The notes: generated by a model from the letters alone, not told the origin. Counted from the first letter of the stretch, positions 1-5,646 are shown. The stretch is DNA of 6,259 nucleotides from JAKBEU01 sp036172095 (GCA_036172095.1 JAVHSH010000036.1:1-6259), one strand, 5' to 3'. Program-made: numbers and translations.

Positions 1-497
1 CATTGAATTATCTGTATAGCTTTTATAATTGGATCCGCAAATGGTTTTTCACGAACAGTATCATCTTTAGTAATAATTACATCAAAGAGTCTCCCTAGAT
101 CGAAACGATTTACAACGTAGATCGCTTCATTTTGTGGCCTTCCTGTGACTATCCCCATTTTTTTATATTTTTTCCTCAGTTTGGTGAGCTGTCCTTTAGA
201 AATAAGCAGGTTTTCCTTATCTATTAGACCCTTCTTTTTTCCGTTACCTAAATATATCTTTTGAAAATAATCCTTTACGTTTTCATAGGGAATACTTTTA
301 TTTCCAATAAGCGCATATGTTGCATCCCAATCGTTATTCATGCCGACTCTTTGCTTGATAGCATCGACCTCGTAAGAAGATATCTCCCTGTCCATAAAAT
401 AACGTGCTGTTTTTTGTATCGCTATTCGATAGGATTTATTCACGTCGACTAATACTCCATCCATATCAAAAAGTAGTGCATCATATTTTTTGCTCAT
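1..497 (-). CDS. HAD-superfamily phosphatase (partial), candidate histidinol-phosphate phosphatase
   Basis: The first 165 residues of a HAD-like hydrolase are visible; the C-terminus lies beyond the window edge. HAD motif I is DMDGV at residues 11-15, with nucleophile D11 and acid/base D13. Motif II is IVTGR with T118, and the motif III lysine is K151 in REKP. Motif IV (the second Mg-binding acid cluster) would be off the edge. The stretch between motifs I and II is a helical C1-type cap, as in subfamily IA. The ATG at 497-495 overlaps the hisC TGA by 4 nt (ATGA), so it is the next gene of the his operon and probably translated by reinitiation. HAD-type histidinol-phosphate phosphatases are known, including a monofunctional archaeal one, and no other candidate for this step is visible here. 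The family assignment is firm; the substrate is inferred from position, and a general sugar or nucleotide phosphatase remains possible. Confidence 0.85.
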   Translation of the reverse strand, partial: MSKKYDALLFDMDGVLVDVNKSYRIAIQKTARYFMDREISSYEVDAIKQRVGMNNDWDATYALIGNKSIPYENVKDYFQKIYLGNGKKKGLIDKENLLISKGQLTKLRKKYKKMGIVTGRPQNEAIYVVNRFDLGRLFDVIITKDDTVREKPFADPIIKAIQIIQ

Positions 498-1573
498 ATT
501 ATTTTTTTTAAAATATCTAACACTTTCTTATTCTGCTTGGGTCTTCCGATCGTTATGCGAAGAGCGCTTCCGGTAAGCTTTGATTCAAAATAGCGAATTG
601 CAATCGATGCTTTTGTGAATTCATCTTTAATCGCATCCATTCTTGATTTTGCTGTCTGTAAATAAAGAAAGTTTCCACTTGAAGGATAAACGGTAGCTAT
701 ATCCATTTCTTTTAACTTCAAGTACATGCGTTCTCTTTCATTGATTATTTTCTTGAGGACTCGTTTTCTGTATGTGCTATCTTTTAGTGCGGCAATACCT
801 GCAATTGCTGCAGCACAATTTACGTTGTATGGTGGTTTAATTTTCATTAACTGCTTTACTAATAGCTCGGGCATTAATCCATACCCTAATCGCAACCCTG
901 CTATTCCTGCCCACTTGCTAAAGGACCGTATAATAATTAAATTTTCACACTCATCCAATAGTCTTATACAACTTTCTTCTCCGTATTCTATATACGCTTC
1001 ATCCACACATACGAGTACTCCCGTATCAAGTATTTTTTTTATTTCACTCACTGTTGTTACTGAGCCTGTCGGATTATTTGGATTACATATAAAAACTATT
1101 TTAGTTTTGCTGTTGATTGCACTTATTATCTTTTCGCTGTCGATTGCAAAATTGGGTTTTCTTGGAATTGAACATAGCACACCTCTATTCAATATCGTTG
1201 ACTGCGCATATGAACTAAATGTTGGGGGGCAAGATATGACGATATCATCCTCATCTAGTACAAGACGAAGCATCAGATCAATAATCTCATCTCCCCCATT
1301 GGAAACAAAAATATTCTTTACTTCAACAGCTGTATATTCTGAAATCGCGCTTCTTAAAGAAGTATATTCTGGATCTGGATAATATTGGTAGCCGTTAAAC
1401 CGAGATAACGCTCTTATCACTTGAGGCGATGGGCCCCATACATTTTCTCCCGCATCAAGTTTATCGATCTTATCGATATCGACTTTTAAACCAGTAGCTA
1501 TACCCTCTGCGCTTTTTACAGGCATATATTCGCAGTATCTAGAAATATCATTTCGCAATATATTGTTTTTCAT
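494..1573 (-). CDS. hisC: Histidinol-phosphate aminotransferase
   Basis: This 359-residue class I/II PLP-dependent aminotransferase converts imidazole-acetol phosphate plus glutamate to histidinol phosphate plus 2-oxoglutarate in the cytoplasm. Its length is normal for HisC. Visible landmarks are YYPDPE at 64-69, SNGGDEIIDL at 91-100 (cofactor phosphate region), NPNNPTG at 164-170, DEAYIEY at 191-197 (Asp to the PLP ring nitrogen), SFSKWAGIAGLRLGYG at 217-232 with K220 as the Schiff-base lysine, and LRITIG at 338-343 with R339 as the likely substrate-carboxylate arginine. It starts 2 nt after the hisD stop with no recognisable ribosome binding site, which points to translational coupling. It ends in TGA overlapping the HAD gene start. 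A related aromatic or threonine-phosphate transaminase is less likely given its neighbours hisD and hisG. Confidence 0.95.
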   Translation of the reverse strand: MKNNILRNDISRYCEYMPVKSAEGIATGLKVDIDKIDKLDAGENVWGPSPQVIRALSRFNGYQYYPDPEYTSLRSAISEYTAVEVKNIFVSNGGDEIIDLMLRLVLDEDDIVISCPPTFSSYAQSTILNRGVLCSIPRKPNFAIDSEKIISAINSKTKIVFICNPNNPTGSVTTVSEIKKILDTGVLVCVDEAYIEYGEESCIRLLDECENLIIIRSFSKWAGIAGLRLGYGLMPELLVKQLMKIKPPYNVNCAAAIAGIAALKDSTYRKRVLKKIINERERMYLKLKEMDIATVYPSSGNFLYLQTAKSRMDAIKDEFTKASIAIRYFESKLTGSALRITIGRPKQNKKVLDILKKII

Positions 1574-1575
1574 AA

Positions 1576-2865
1576 TTATTTAAATCGAATTGACGTCGAC
1601 TGTTTGTGAGCCGGAAGCTCTTCTACTTCTGCAATCGTTTCAATTGTTTCTTTAATTTGTAATAATCCATTCTTTGTACATTTTTGTACCTGCATCCATT
1701 TGCCAAAACTATCAACTCCAAGTGGCGGATACATTTTCGCCATACCTCCTGTTGGAAGAACGTGGTTTGCACCAGTTGCATAATCACCACTAGATTTAGA
1801 TGTCCACCGTCCGACAAAAACAGAACCTGCATTCCTAATGTTTTTTACAAGGGAATCGGCATTTCTCGTCATTATTTCCAAATGTTCTGGGGCGTAACTG
1901 TTTGTGAATTCTATTGCCTCTGACATTGTGTCAACCAAACATATAAGACCATATCTATCGAGTGCTTTCTTTGCACGTATTCGTGTCGCAAGTTTTTCCA
2001 ATTGCTTTTCAATTTCATAATTCGTTTTTTTTGCTATTTTTTCAGACGTCGTGACAAGAATACAGGCTGAATCTTCTCCATGCTCCCCATCGGCAAGGAG
2101 ATCAGCAGCGATAAAGGCTGGGTTCGCTGTTTCATCTGCAATAATGAACACCTCTGAAGGTCCAGCAGGCATATCGATACTGATTATTTTTTGTGCAATT
2201 GTTTTTGCGGCGGTTACGAATGAATTTCCCGCACCAAAAATCTTATAAACTTGTGGGATGGTTTCTGTTCCGTATGTCATAGCTGCAATCGCCTCAACCC
2301 CACCAACCTTATATATGTTTTTTATCCCAACCATATCTGCCGCAACAAGTGTAGCCGCTGGAATCTGACCATCTTCTTTTGCTGGAGAACATAATACTAT
2401 TTCTTTACATCCAGCAATTATCGCTGGAATTGCAGTCATAAGAACCGATGATGGATAGGTCGCCTTACCTCCTGGAATATATAATCCAACTTTCTCTATT
2501 GCTCTCCATTCTCGCCACACTTCTACACCATCTTCCGGCAACACCTTTTTCTCAATTTTTTTTTGAAGCTGTGATCCTTGTACAAGTGTGATATTTTTTA
2601 TCATCTGCTTCAATGCTTTTATGGTCGAAGAATTAATGGTTTCATATGCCATGTTTATCTCTTTCCTCGTTACTGATATCGATCTATAAACATTTTTCCC
2701 ATAACGTCCCTGGTATTTACTTAGTAATACGACATCTCCTTTTAGCAACACTTCATCCATAGTTGCTTTTATTGGGGGAAGGATCTCCTCATTTGTACCC
2801 GAAGATCTCATAATGATTCTTTTGTATTCTTCTTTTCCTATATTTTTTAAACGTCTGATGTTCAT
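1576..2865 (-). CDS. hisD: Histidinol dehydrogenase
   Basis: HisD oxidises L-histidinol through histidinal to L-histidine with two NAD+, using one zinc ion. This 429-residue protein is close to the 434 of E. coli HisD. Landmarks are IPGGKATYPSSVLM at 130-143, GAGNSFV at 211-217, DMPAGPSEVFIIAD at 231-244, DLLADGEHGEDS at 255-266, APEHLEI at 325-331 with the catalytic pair E327/H328, SGDYATGANHVLPT at 359-372 and LPAHK at 417-421. By alignment in my head to the E. coli enzyme, three of the four zinc ligands are kept (H262, D361, H420), while the Gln ligand (E. coli Q259) is Asp here (D259). An Asp can bind zinc, so activity is still expected. The start ATG overlaps the hisG TGA by 4 nt, and the stop is 2 nt before hisC. 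Confidence 0.96.
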   Translation of the reverse strand: MNIRRLKNIGKEEYKRIIMRSSGTNEEILPPIKATMDEVLLKGDVVLLSKYQGRYGKNVYRSISVTRKEINMAYETINSSTIKALKQMIKNITLVQGSQLQKKIEKKVLPEDGVEVWREWRAIEKVGLYIPGGKATYPSSVLMTAIPAIIAGCKEIVLCSPAKEDGQIPAATLVAADMVGIKNIYKVGGVEAIAAMTYGTETIPQVYKIFGAGNSFVTAAKTIAQKIISIDMPAGPSEVFIIADETANPAFIAADLLADGEHGEDSACILVTTSEKIAKKTNYEIEKQLEKLATRIRAKKALDRYGLICLVDTMSEAIEFTNSYAPEHLEIMTRNADSLVKNIRNAGSVFVGRWTSKSSGDYATGANHVLPTGGMAKMYPPLGVDSFGKWMQVQKCTKNGLLQIKETIETIAEVEELPAHKQSTSIRFK

Positions 2866-3734
2866 AAAATAAGCTTCTCAACTGGTAATACTAATATGCC
2901 TGTTGCCCCAGCTCCTTTTAATTTTTCTATCGTTTCCCAAAATACATCTTCCTGTATGACTGTCTGTATGGAGATCCATCCCGGTGTTGCAAGTGGCGAA
3001 ATTGTCGGCGCCTTCAATCCTGGGACAATTGTTTGTATTATTGTCGCTATTGTTTCCGGAGCGTTCATCATCACATATTTATAGTTATCCGCAGCCAATA
3101 CGCCGTTCAGACGCAGGAGCAGTTTTTGTATAAGAACCTCTTTCTCTGATGATAGATTATTTTTGCCGATAAGCACCGCTTGAGACTCATATATTTTTTC
3201 TATTACGCGTAAGTCATTTAGTGCCATTGTACTGCCAGTTGAGACAAGATCGATTATTGCATCTGACATCTGGAGTGCGGGTGCTATTTCTACCGATCCA
3301 TTTATCCGTATTAATTCTGCCTTCATCTTATTTTTTCTCAAATACTGAAGAGCTAACGTCATGTAAGAAGTTGCAATCCTTTTACCCCTCAGGTCGGATA
3401 ACTTATTCGCGTTCGATTCCTTTGGCACTGCAAGTGAAAGTGTGCAGTATCCATAGGGGAGAGAAAGAATCTTGTTCGCCATATTTCCAGACTCAATGAG
3501 GATGTTTTCCCCCACTATCCCCAAATCAACAGCTCCCTTTTCAACATAATCAGGAATATCGTCATCCCTTAGATAAACGATATTAAGCGGAAAATTACGG
3601 CAGGCGGCAAACAGTTTTTGCTGATAACTCTCGAATTCAAGTCCTGCGCTCCTCAGGAGCGCGATAGTGCTATTAGTCAACCTCCCTTTTTTTTGTATAG
3701 CCAATTTGATATAGCTATTGTTTAATTTTTTCAT
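2862..3734 (-). CDS. hisG: ATP phosphoribosyltransferase, long form
   Basis: HisG condenses ATP and PRPP to phosphoribosyl-ATP, the committed and feedback-controlled step of histidine synthesis. At 290 residues this is the long form, which carries its own C-terminal ACT-like regulatory domain (about 210-290, with NAPE at 224-227, PGLKAPTISPLATPGW at 238-253 and GATGILVLPVEKL at 276-288), so no HisZ partner is needed. The catalytic part shows LAIQKKGRL at 11-19, LRDDDIPDYVEKGAVDLGIVG at about 55-75 and the PRPP loop DLVSTGSTM at 162-170. ATG 3734-3732 is the only ATG near the conserved N-terminus. It lies directly behind the U7 tract of a terminator hairpin and has no standard Shine-Dalgarno sequence; the nearest purine run is GGGG in the hairpin's 3' arm, 9 nt upstream. 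It is the first structural gene of the operon, behind the hisL leader. Confidence 0.96.
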   Translation of the reverse strand: MKKLNNSYIKLAIQKKGRLTNSTIALLRSAGLEFESYQQKLFAACRNFPLNIVYLRDDDIPDYVEKGAVDLGIVGENILIESGNMANKILSLPYGYCTLSLAVPKESNANKLSDLRGKRIATSYMTLALQYLRKNKMKAELIRINGSVEIAPALQMSDAIIDLVSTGSTMALNDLRVIEKIYESQAVLIGKNNLSSEKEVLIQKLLLRLNGVLAADNYKYVMMNAPETIATIIQTIVPGLKAPTISPLATPGWISIQTVIQEDVFWETIEKLKGAGATGILVLPVEKLIL

Positions 3735-3763
3735 AAAAAAAGACCCCGCTTTTTGGCGGGGTT
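3735..3763 (-). terminator. Intrinsic terminator of the his attenuator
   Basis: Read on the minus strand, ACCCCGC (3762-3756) pairs with GCGGGGU (3749-3743) across a CAAAAA loop, a perfect 7-bp GC-rich stem followed by C and seven U residues that end at the hisG ATG. There is no minus-strand gene to terminate upstream, so the hairpin only makes sense as a conditional terminator in the hisG leader. The plus-strand reading has no T tract. The 5' arm also pairs with an upstream GGCGGG (3794-3789), giving a competing antiterminator. Confidence 0.88.
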
Positions 3764-3812
3764 AGTAATTAACATTACATCACGAGTTCCCGCCTAAGCA
3801 GGGGTGTGATGT
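3755..3812 (-). promoter_or_regulatory. Attenuator switch: pre-emptor hairpin and antiterminator
   Basis: Two helices exclude each other. The pre-emptor pairs ACAUCAC (3812-3806) with GUGAUGU (3783-3777), seven perfect pairs, and inside it CCC (3804-3802) can pair with GGG (3791-3789). The antiterminator pairs GGCGGG (3794-3789) with CCCGCC (3760-3755), six perfect pairs, and this uses up the 5' arm of the terminator. The two leader His codons CAU CAC are at 3811-3806, exactly in the 5' arm of the pre-emptor. A ribosome stalled there would melt the pre-emptor, free GGCGGG and favour readthrough. A ribosome at the UAG stop (3796-3794) would cover GGCGGG and let the terminator form. The pairings are seen in the sequence; the mechanism is inferred from known trp and his attenuators. 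Confidence 0.82.
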
Positions 3813-3847
3813 GAAACTTCTGATTGTGATTTCAAATTGATAAACAT
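3794..3847 (-). CDS. hisL: Histidine operon leader peptide, 17 aa
   Basis: Minus-strand ATG at 3847-3845 opens a 17-codon frame, MFINLKSQSEVSHHTPA, ending in TAG at 3796-3794. Residues 13-14 are two adjacent His codons (CAU CAC), followed by three codons and the stop. E. coli trpL (two Trp codons, three codons, stop) has the same spacing, while enterobacterial hisL carries seven His codons. The G of the stop codon is the first base of the antiterminator arm. There is no Shine-Dalgarno sequence, but the predicted transcription start of the his promoter falls on the A of this ATG, so the leader is probably translated leaderlessly. Its role would be to sense charged tRNA-His by ribosome stalling. 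Two His codons in a short frame could occur by chance; their precise placement in the pre-emptor stem argues against that. Confidence 0.8.
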   Translation of the reverse strand: MFINLKSQSEVSHHTPA

Positions 3848-3866
3848 GTTAGTATATTAACACGTT
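3843..3866. promoter_or_regulatory. Palindromic operator candidate for the TrpR-family regulator
   Basis: Twelve-base half-sites centred between 3854 and 3855 match as an inverted repeat at 10 of 12 positions; the core is TGTTAGTATATTAACA (3847-3862), with AAC and GTT outside. The palindrome covers the his -10 box, the predicted his start site and the hisL ATG, which is the right place for a dimeric repressor. The adjacent divergent yerC gene encodes a TrpR-family dimer. Operator identity is inferred; part of the symmetry could be AT-rich promoter sequence. Confidence 0.65.
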
Positions 3867-3882
3867 CATATAGTTTTGTCAA
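3854..3882 (-). promoter_or_regulatory. his operon promoter
   Basis: On the minus strand a perfect -35 TTGACA (3882-3877) is followed after 17 nt by -10 TAATAT (3859-3854), which is preceded by TGT (3862-3860), an extended -10 of the TGn type. The expected start is 7 nt downstream at A3847, the first base of the hisL ATG. The -10 lies inside the 24-bp palindrome, so a bound repressor would block it. An alternative -10, TATACT at 3856-3851, has a poor 20-nt spacer. Confidence 0.75.
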
Positions 3883-3891
3883 GTGACAAAA
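3874..3891. repeat. 18-bp inverted repeat holding both divergent -35 boxes
   Basis: TTTTGTCA (3874-3881) and TGACAAAA (3884-3891) are perfect inverted arms separated by AG. The repeat contains the minus-strand -35 TTGACA (3882-3877) and the plus-strand -35 TTGTCA (3876-3881), so two RNA polymerases could not bind at once. It may be a second operator site or a shared promoter element. Its centre is 28 bp from the centre of the palindrome over the his -10 box. Confidence 0.6.
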
Positions 3892-3905
3892 TTGTCGAGT
3901 ATAAT
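3876..3905 (+). promoter_or_regulatory. yerC promoter with near-leaderless start
   Basis: The -35 TTGTCA (3876-3881) and a perfect -10 TATAAT (3900-3905) are 18 nt apart. Transcription should start around 3912-3914, while the yerC ATG begins at 3914, so the 5' untranslated leader would be 0-2 nt. The -35 overlaps that of the his promoter, and the operator palindrome lies just upstream, so the regulator may also control itself. Confidence 0.75.
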
Positions 3906-3913
3906 AGTGCCAT

Positions 3914-4276
3914 ATGCCAAACATTCGTAAAGCAGCATCTTCTGAGCCGAAAAAAAGAGAGTCATTTAAGCCAAAAAATAGTCGAGAGAGATTGCTTGTA
4001 CAAACAATTGCCTCGCTAAAAAATGAGGCAGAAGTCATGGCGCTGCTCCGTGACATGCTTACGATTCCTGAAATAGAGGAATTCTCCAACAGAATAACTA
4101 TTGCAAAGCGGCTCCTGGAAGGGCTTCCTTATCTGGAAATTGCGAAAGAAATCGGGACATCAACAACAACTGTTACTCGTGTAGCTAACTGGCTCTATAA
4201 TGGCTGTGGAGGATATTATGCGGCTCTCAAAAAATATGATACATCTCTCAAACGGACAAAAAAGAGTACTTCATGA
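3914..4276 (+). CDS. yerC: TrpR-family transcriptional regulator (YerC/HisR-like)
   Basis: This 120-residue protein carries the TrpR/YerC fold at about 26-108, behind a basic, Lys/Ser-rich N-terminal extension of about 25 residues that plain YerC proteins lack. The helix-turn-helix covers about 73-92 (YLEIAKEIGTSTTTVTRV), followed by the YerC-type NGCGGYYAAL tail at 96-105. By my alignment to E. coli TrpR, three corepressor-pocket residues are retained: T50 (TrpR T44), R60 (R54) and R89 (R84). This fits an amino-acid corepressor. YerC-type proteins have been proposed as histidine regulators (HisR) in Firmicutes. Its divergent position next to hisG and the palindrome over the his -10 suggest it represses the his operon when histidine is present; that is inferred. 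ATG 3914 is chosen because TATAAT ends 8 nt before it, giving a nearly leaderless mRNA. The gene overlaps the helicase gene downstream. Confidence 0.88.
   Translation: MPNIRKAASSEPKKRESFKPKNSRERLLVQTIASLKNEAEVMALLRDMLTIPEIEEFSNRITIAKRLLEGLPYLEIAKEIGTSTTTVTRVANWLYNGCGGYYAALKKYDTSLKRTKKSTS
4208..4212 (+). promoter_or_regulatory. Shine-Dalgarno of the helicase gene inside yerC
   Basis: GGAGG sits 5 nt before ATG 4218 and decides the helicase start. The same bases encode the conserved Gly-Gly of the YerC tail (G99-G100), so one sequence serves both as regulator codons and as ribosome binding site. Confidence 0.65.
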
Positions 4277-5408
4277 CATCCTCGAGTGGTGTAAAAAAGA
4301 TAAAACCTCATCCAATCAATATATCACTGTCGGTGGATATGCTGGGACAGGAAAAACCACGCTCATCGCTGTACTACGTAAACGAATCTATAAATTGAAA
4401 AAAGAGAGTGTAGTTGGATTTGTAAGCTATACAGGGAAGGCAAGTCGAGTACTTCGTACAAAACTAAAAGAAGAACATGCTCTCTATCCTGATGACACCG
4501 TCGGAACAATCCATTCACTTATCTACTCTCCTATCGTAAATGACAAAGAGGAAATTGTTGGGTGGAAACAGAAGGAAGAAATCGATCGCGACCTTATTAT
4601 TATTGATGAAGCATCAATGGTTGATGAAACTATCTGGCGACATCTCCTTTCATATAAAATCCCCATTATAGTTGTTGGTGATCACGGACAACTTCCGCCT
4701 ATTTCAGGTTCATTCCATCTTATTGCAGAACCGGAACTTGAGCTTATTGAAATTCATCGACAAGCTAAAGGCAACCCCATCATTGAGCTTTCCATACAAG
4801 CGCGACAGACCGGTCGTATTGAATCTGGTATTTATGGATCTACTGTGCGAAAATTTTCCAAGCTAGATCATGACTTTCAGGAAACACTTGAAGAACTTCT
4901 CTCCAATTATTCATCTGATACATTGATATTGTGTGGGTACAACAAAACGAGAAAACGACTGAATGCCCACATCCGATCTATGTTGGGATTTACATCACTC
5001 CTTCCCCAACAGGGAGATAGAGTTATTTGTTTACGTAATAATCATGAAAAAAATATTTTTAATGGGATGATTGGAACCATCATCGCAATTATCGATGGAA
5101 ATACGGAATTCTATAAAGCAGAGATACAGATGGATGGTGAAGAAAATATTTATAAAGGTTTTATTTCCAAAGAACAGTTCGTTAGTGATAGTGCACTTAA
5201 TTTCACAAATAAAAGGGCCCGCATTATGGGAGGAGATCTTTTTGATTTTGGATATGCACTTACCGTCCATAAAGCACAAGGTAGTCAAGCTGCACGAGTA
5301 ATCCTTTTTGAAGAACGATTTTCGAAAATGGATGATGAACAATGGAGGCGATGGTTGTATACAGGAATAACACGTGCAGAAAAAGAACTCTTCATCATAC
5401 CTCAATAA
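4218..5408 (+). CDS. RecD/Dda-like SF1 DNA helicase
   Basis: This 396-residue superfamily 1B-type helicase, probably translocating 5'-3', has all core motifs. Counting from ATG 4218 they are motif I GGYAGTGKTT (39-48), Ia YTGKASRVL (71-79), GTIHSL (96-101), motif II IIIDEASMVDE (127-137), motif III VVGDHGQLPP (152-161), IV EIHRQ (178-182), V GYALTVHKAQGSQ (345-357) and VI YTGITRAEKELFI (381-393). The region from about 263 to 340 matches the small beta-barrel inserted in the RecD/Dda second RecA domain. It lacks the long N-terminal domains of RecD2, so it is a short Dda-like form; the exact role (repair, replication restart) cannot be told. ATG 4218 is preferred over in-frame ATG 4200 because GGAGG (4208-4212) lies 5 nt upstream. 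It overlaps yerC by 59 nt in another frame and should be cotranscribed with it. Confidence 0.92.
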   Translation: MRLSKNMIHLSNGQKRVLHDILEWCKKDKTSSNQYITVGGYAGTGKTTLIAVLRKRIYKLKKESVVGFVSYTGKASRVLRTKLKEEHALYPDDTVGTIHSLIYSPIVNDKEEIVGWKQKEEIDRDLIIIDEASMVDETIWRHLLSYKIPIIVVGDHGQLPPISGSFHLIAEPELELIEIHRQAKGNPIIELSIQARQTGRIESGIYGSTVRKFSKLDHDFQETLEELLSNYSSDTLILCGYNKTRKRLNAHIRSMLGFTSLLPQQGDRVICLRNNHEKNIFNGMIGTIIAIIDGNTEFYKAEIQMDGEENIYKGFISKEQFVSDSALNFTNKRARIMGGDLFDFGYALTVHKAQGSQAARVILFEERFSKMDDEQWRRWLYTGITRAEKELFIIPQ

Positions 5409-5480
5409 AAAATATAATAATCATTTGCACCGGCGTCATATTCCTGTTACTGTGAATGTGTTACATATTTATTTTTTTCT

Positions 5481-5591
5481 ATGGCAGTAAAAAAGAAAAA
5501 GGTAGTTGCAAAGAAAAAACCAGTCGTCAAGAAAAAGACGCATGCTGCAGTGAAGAAAACTGTACGCAAGACAAAAGCAAAAAGAAAGTAA
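5481..5591 (+). CDS. Lys-rich basic mini-protein (histone H1-tail-like), 36 aa
   Basis: The 36-residue frame runs from ATG 5481 to TAA 5589-5591. It has 16 Lys and 2 Arg (half of all residues), one His and no acidic or aromatic residue, in repeated blocks such as VKKKKVVAKKKPVVKKK (residues 3-19). It resembles the tails of bacterial histone H1-like proteins and is likely to bind DNA or RNA in the nucleoid or at the ribosome; that is inferred from charge alone. It lies 72 nt after the helicase stop and 21 nt before a strong terminator, a spacing that supports a real small gene. No Shine-Dalgarno sequence precedes it (the upstream bases are T-rich). A TATAAT at 5413-5418 could be the -10 of its own promoter, without a good -35. 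Confidence 0.7.
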   Translation: MAVKKKKVVAKKKPVVKKKTHAAVKKTVRKTKAKRK

Positions 5592-5612
5592 TGAAGTGAT
5601 TCTTACAACTTC

Positions 5613-5646
5613 AAAATCCCGCACATATGCGGGGTTTTGTTTTTTA
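5613..5646 (+). terminator. Intrinsic terminator after the Lys-rich gene
   Basis: AAAATCCCGCA (5613-5623) pairs with TGCGGGGTTTT (5628-5638) across a CATA loop, an 11-bp stem with one U-G pair, followed by G and TTTTTT. It ends the yerC-helicase-basic protein block. The stem resembles the his attenuator terminator (CCCGC arms), which suggests a common terminator style in this genome. The opposite strand has only a weak T run. Confidence 0.88.

Noticed and set aside
726..1382. Long plus-strand open frame (218 codons) opposite hisC
   Set aside because: hisC on the other strand has all family motifs over the same bases; this frame shows no recognisable domain and no upstream ribosome binding site, so it is an antisense shadow.
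3744..3762. Terminator for plus-strand transcription
   Set aside because: The hairpin is symmetric, but only the minus strand has a U tract after it.
3735..3847. T-box riboswitch for tRNA-His
   Set aside because: The stretch GGCGGGAACTCG recalls a T-box tail, but the leader is only about 110 nt, too short for Stem I, and lacks the conserved T-box core. The leader peptide model explains every helix.
3832..4089. Minus-strand frame from inside yerC into the his promoter region
   Set aside because: It runs through the promoters and the operator, opposes a clear TrpR-family gene and has no domain.
4200..4217. Helicase start at ATG 4200
   Set aside because: No Shine-Dalgarno sequence precedes it, whereas GGAGG lies 5 nt before the in-frame ATG 4218.
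5031..5405. Minus-strand open frame (124 codons) opposite the helicase
   Set aside because: It lies wholly within the conserved helicase C-terminal motifs and is rich in Phe, Cys and Ile as expected of an antisense reading.
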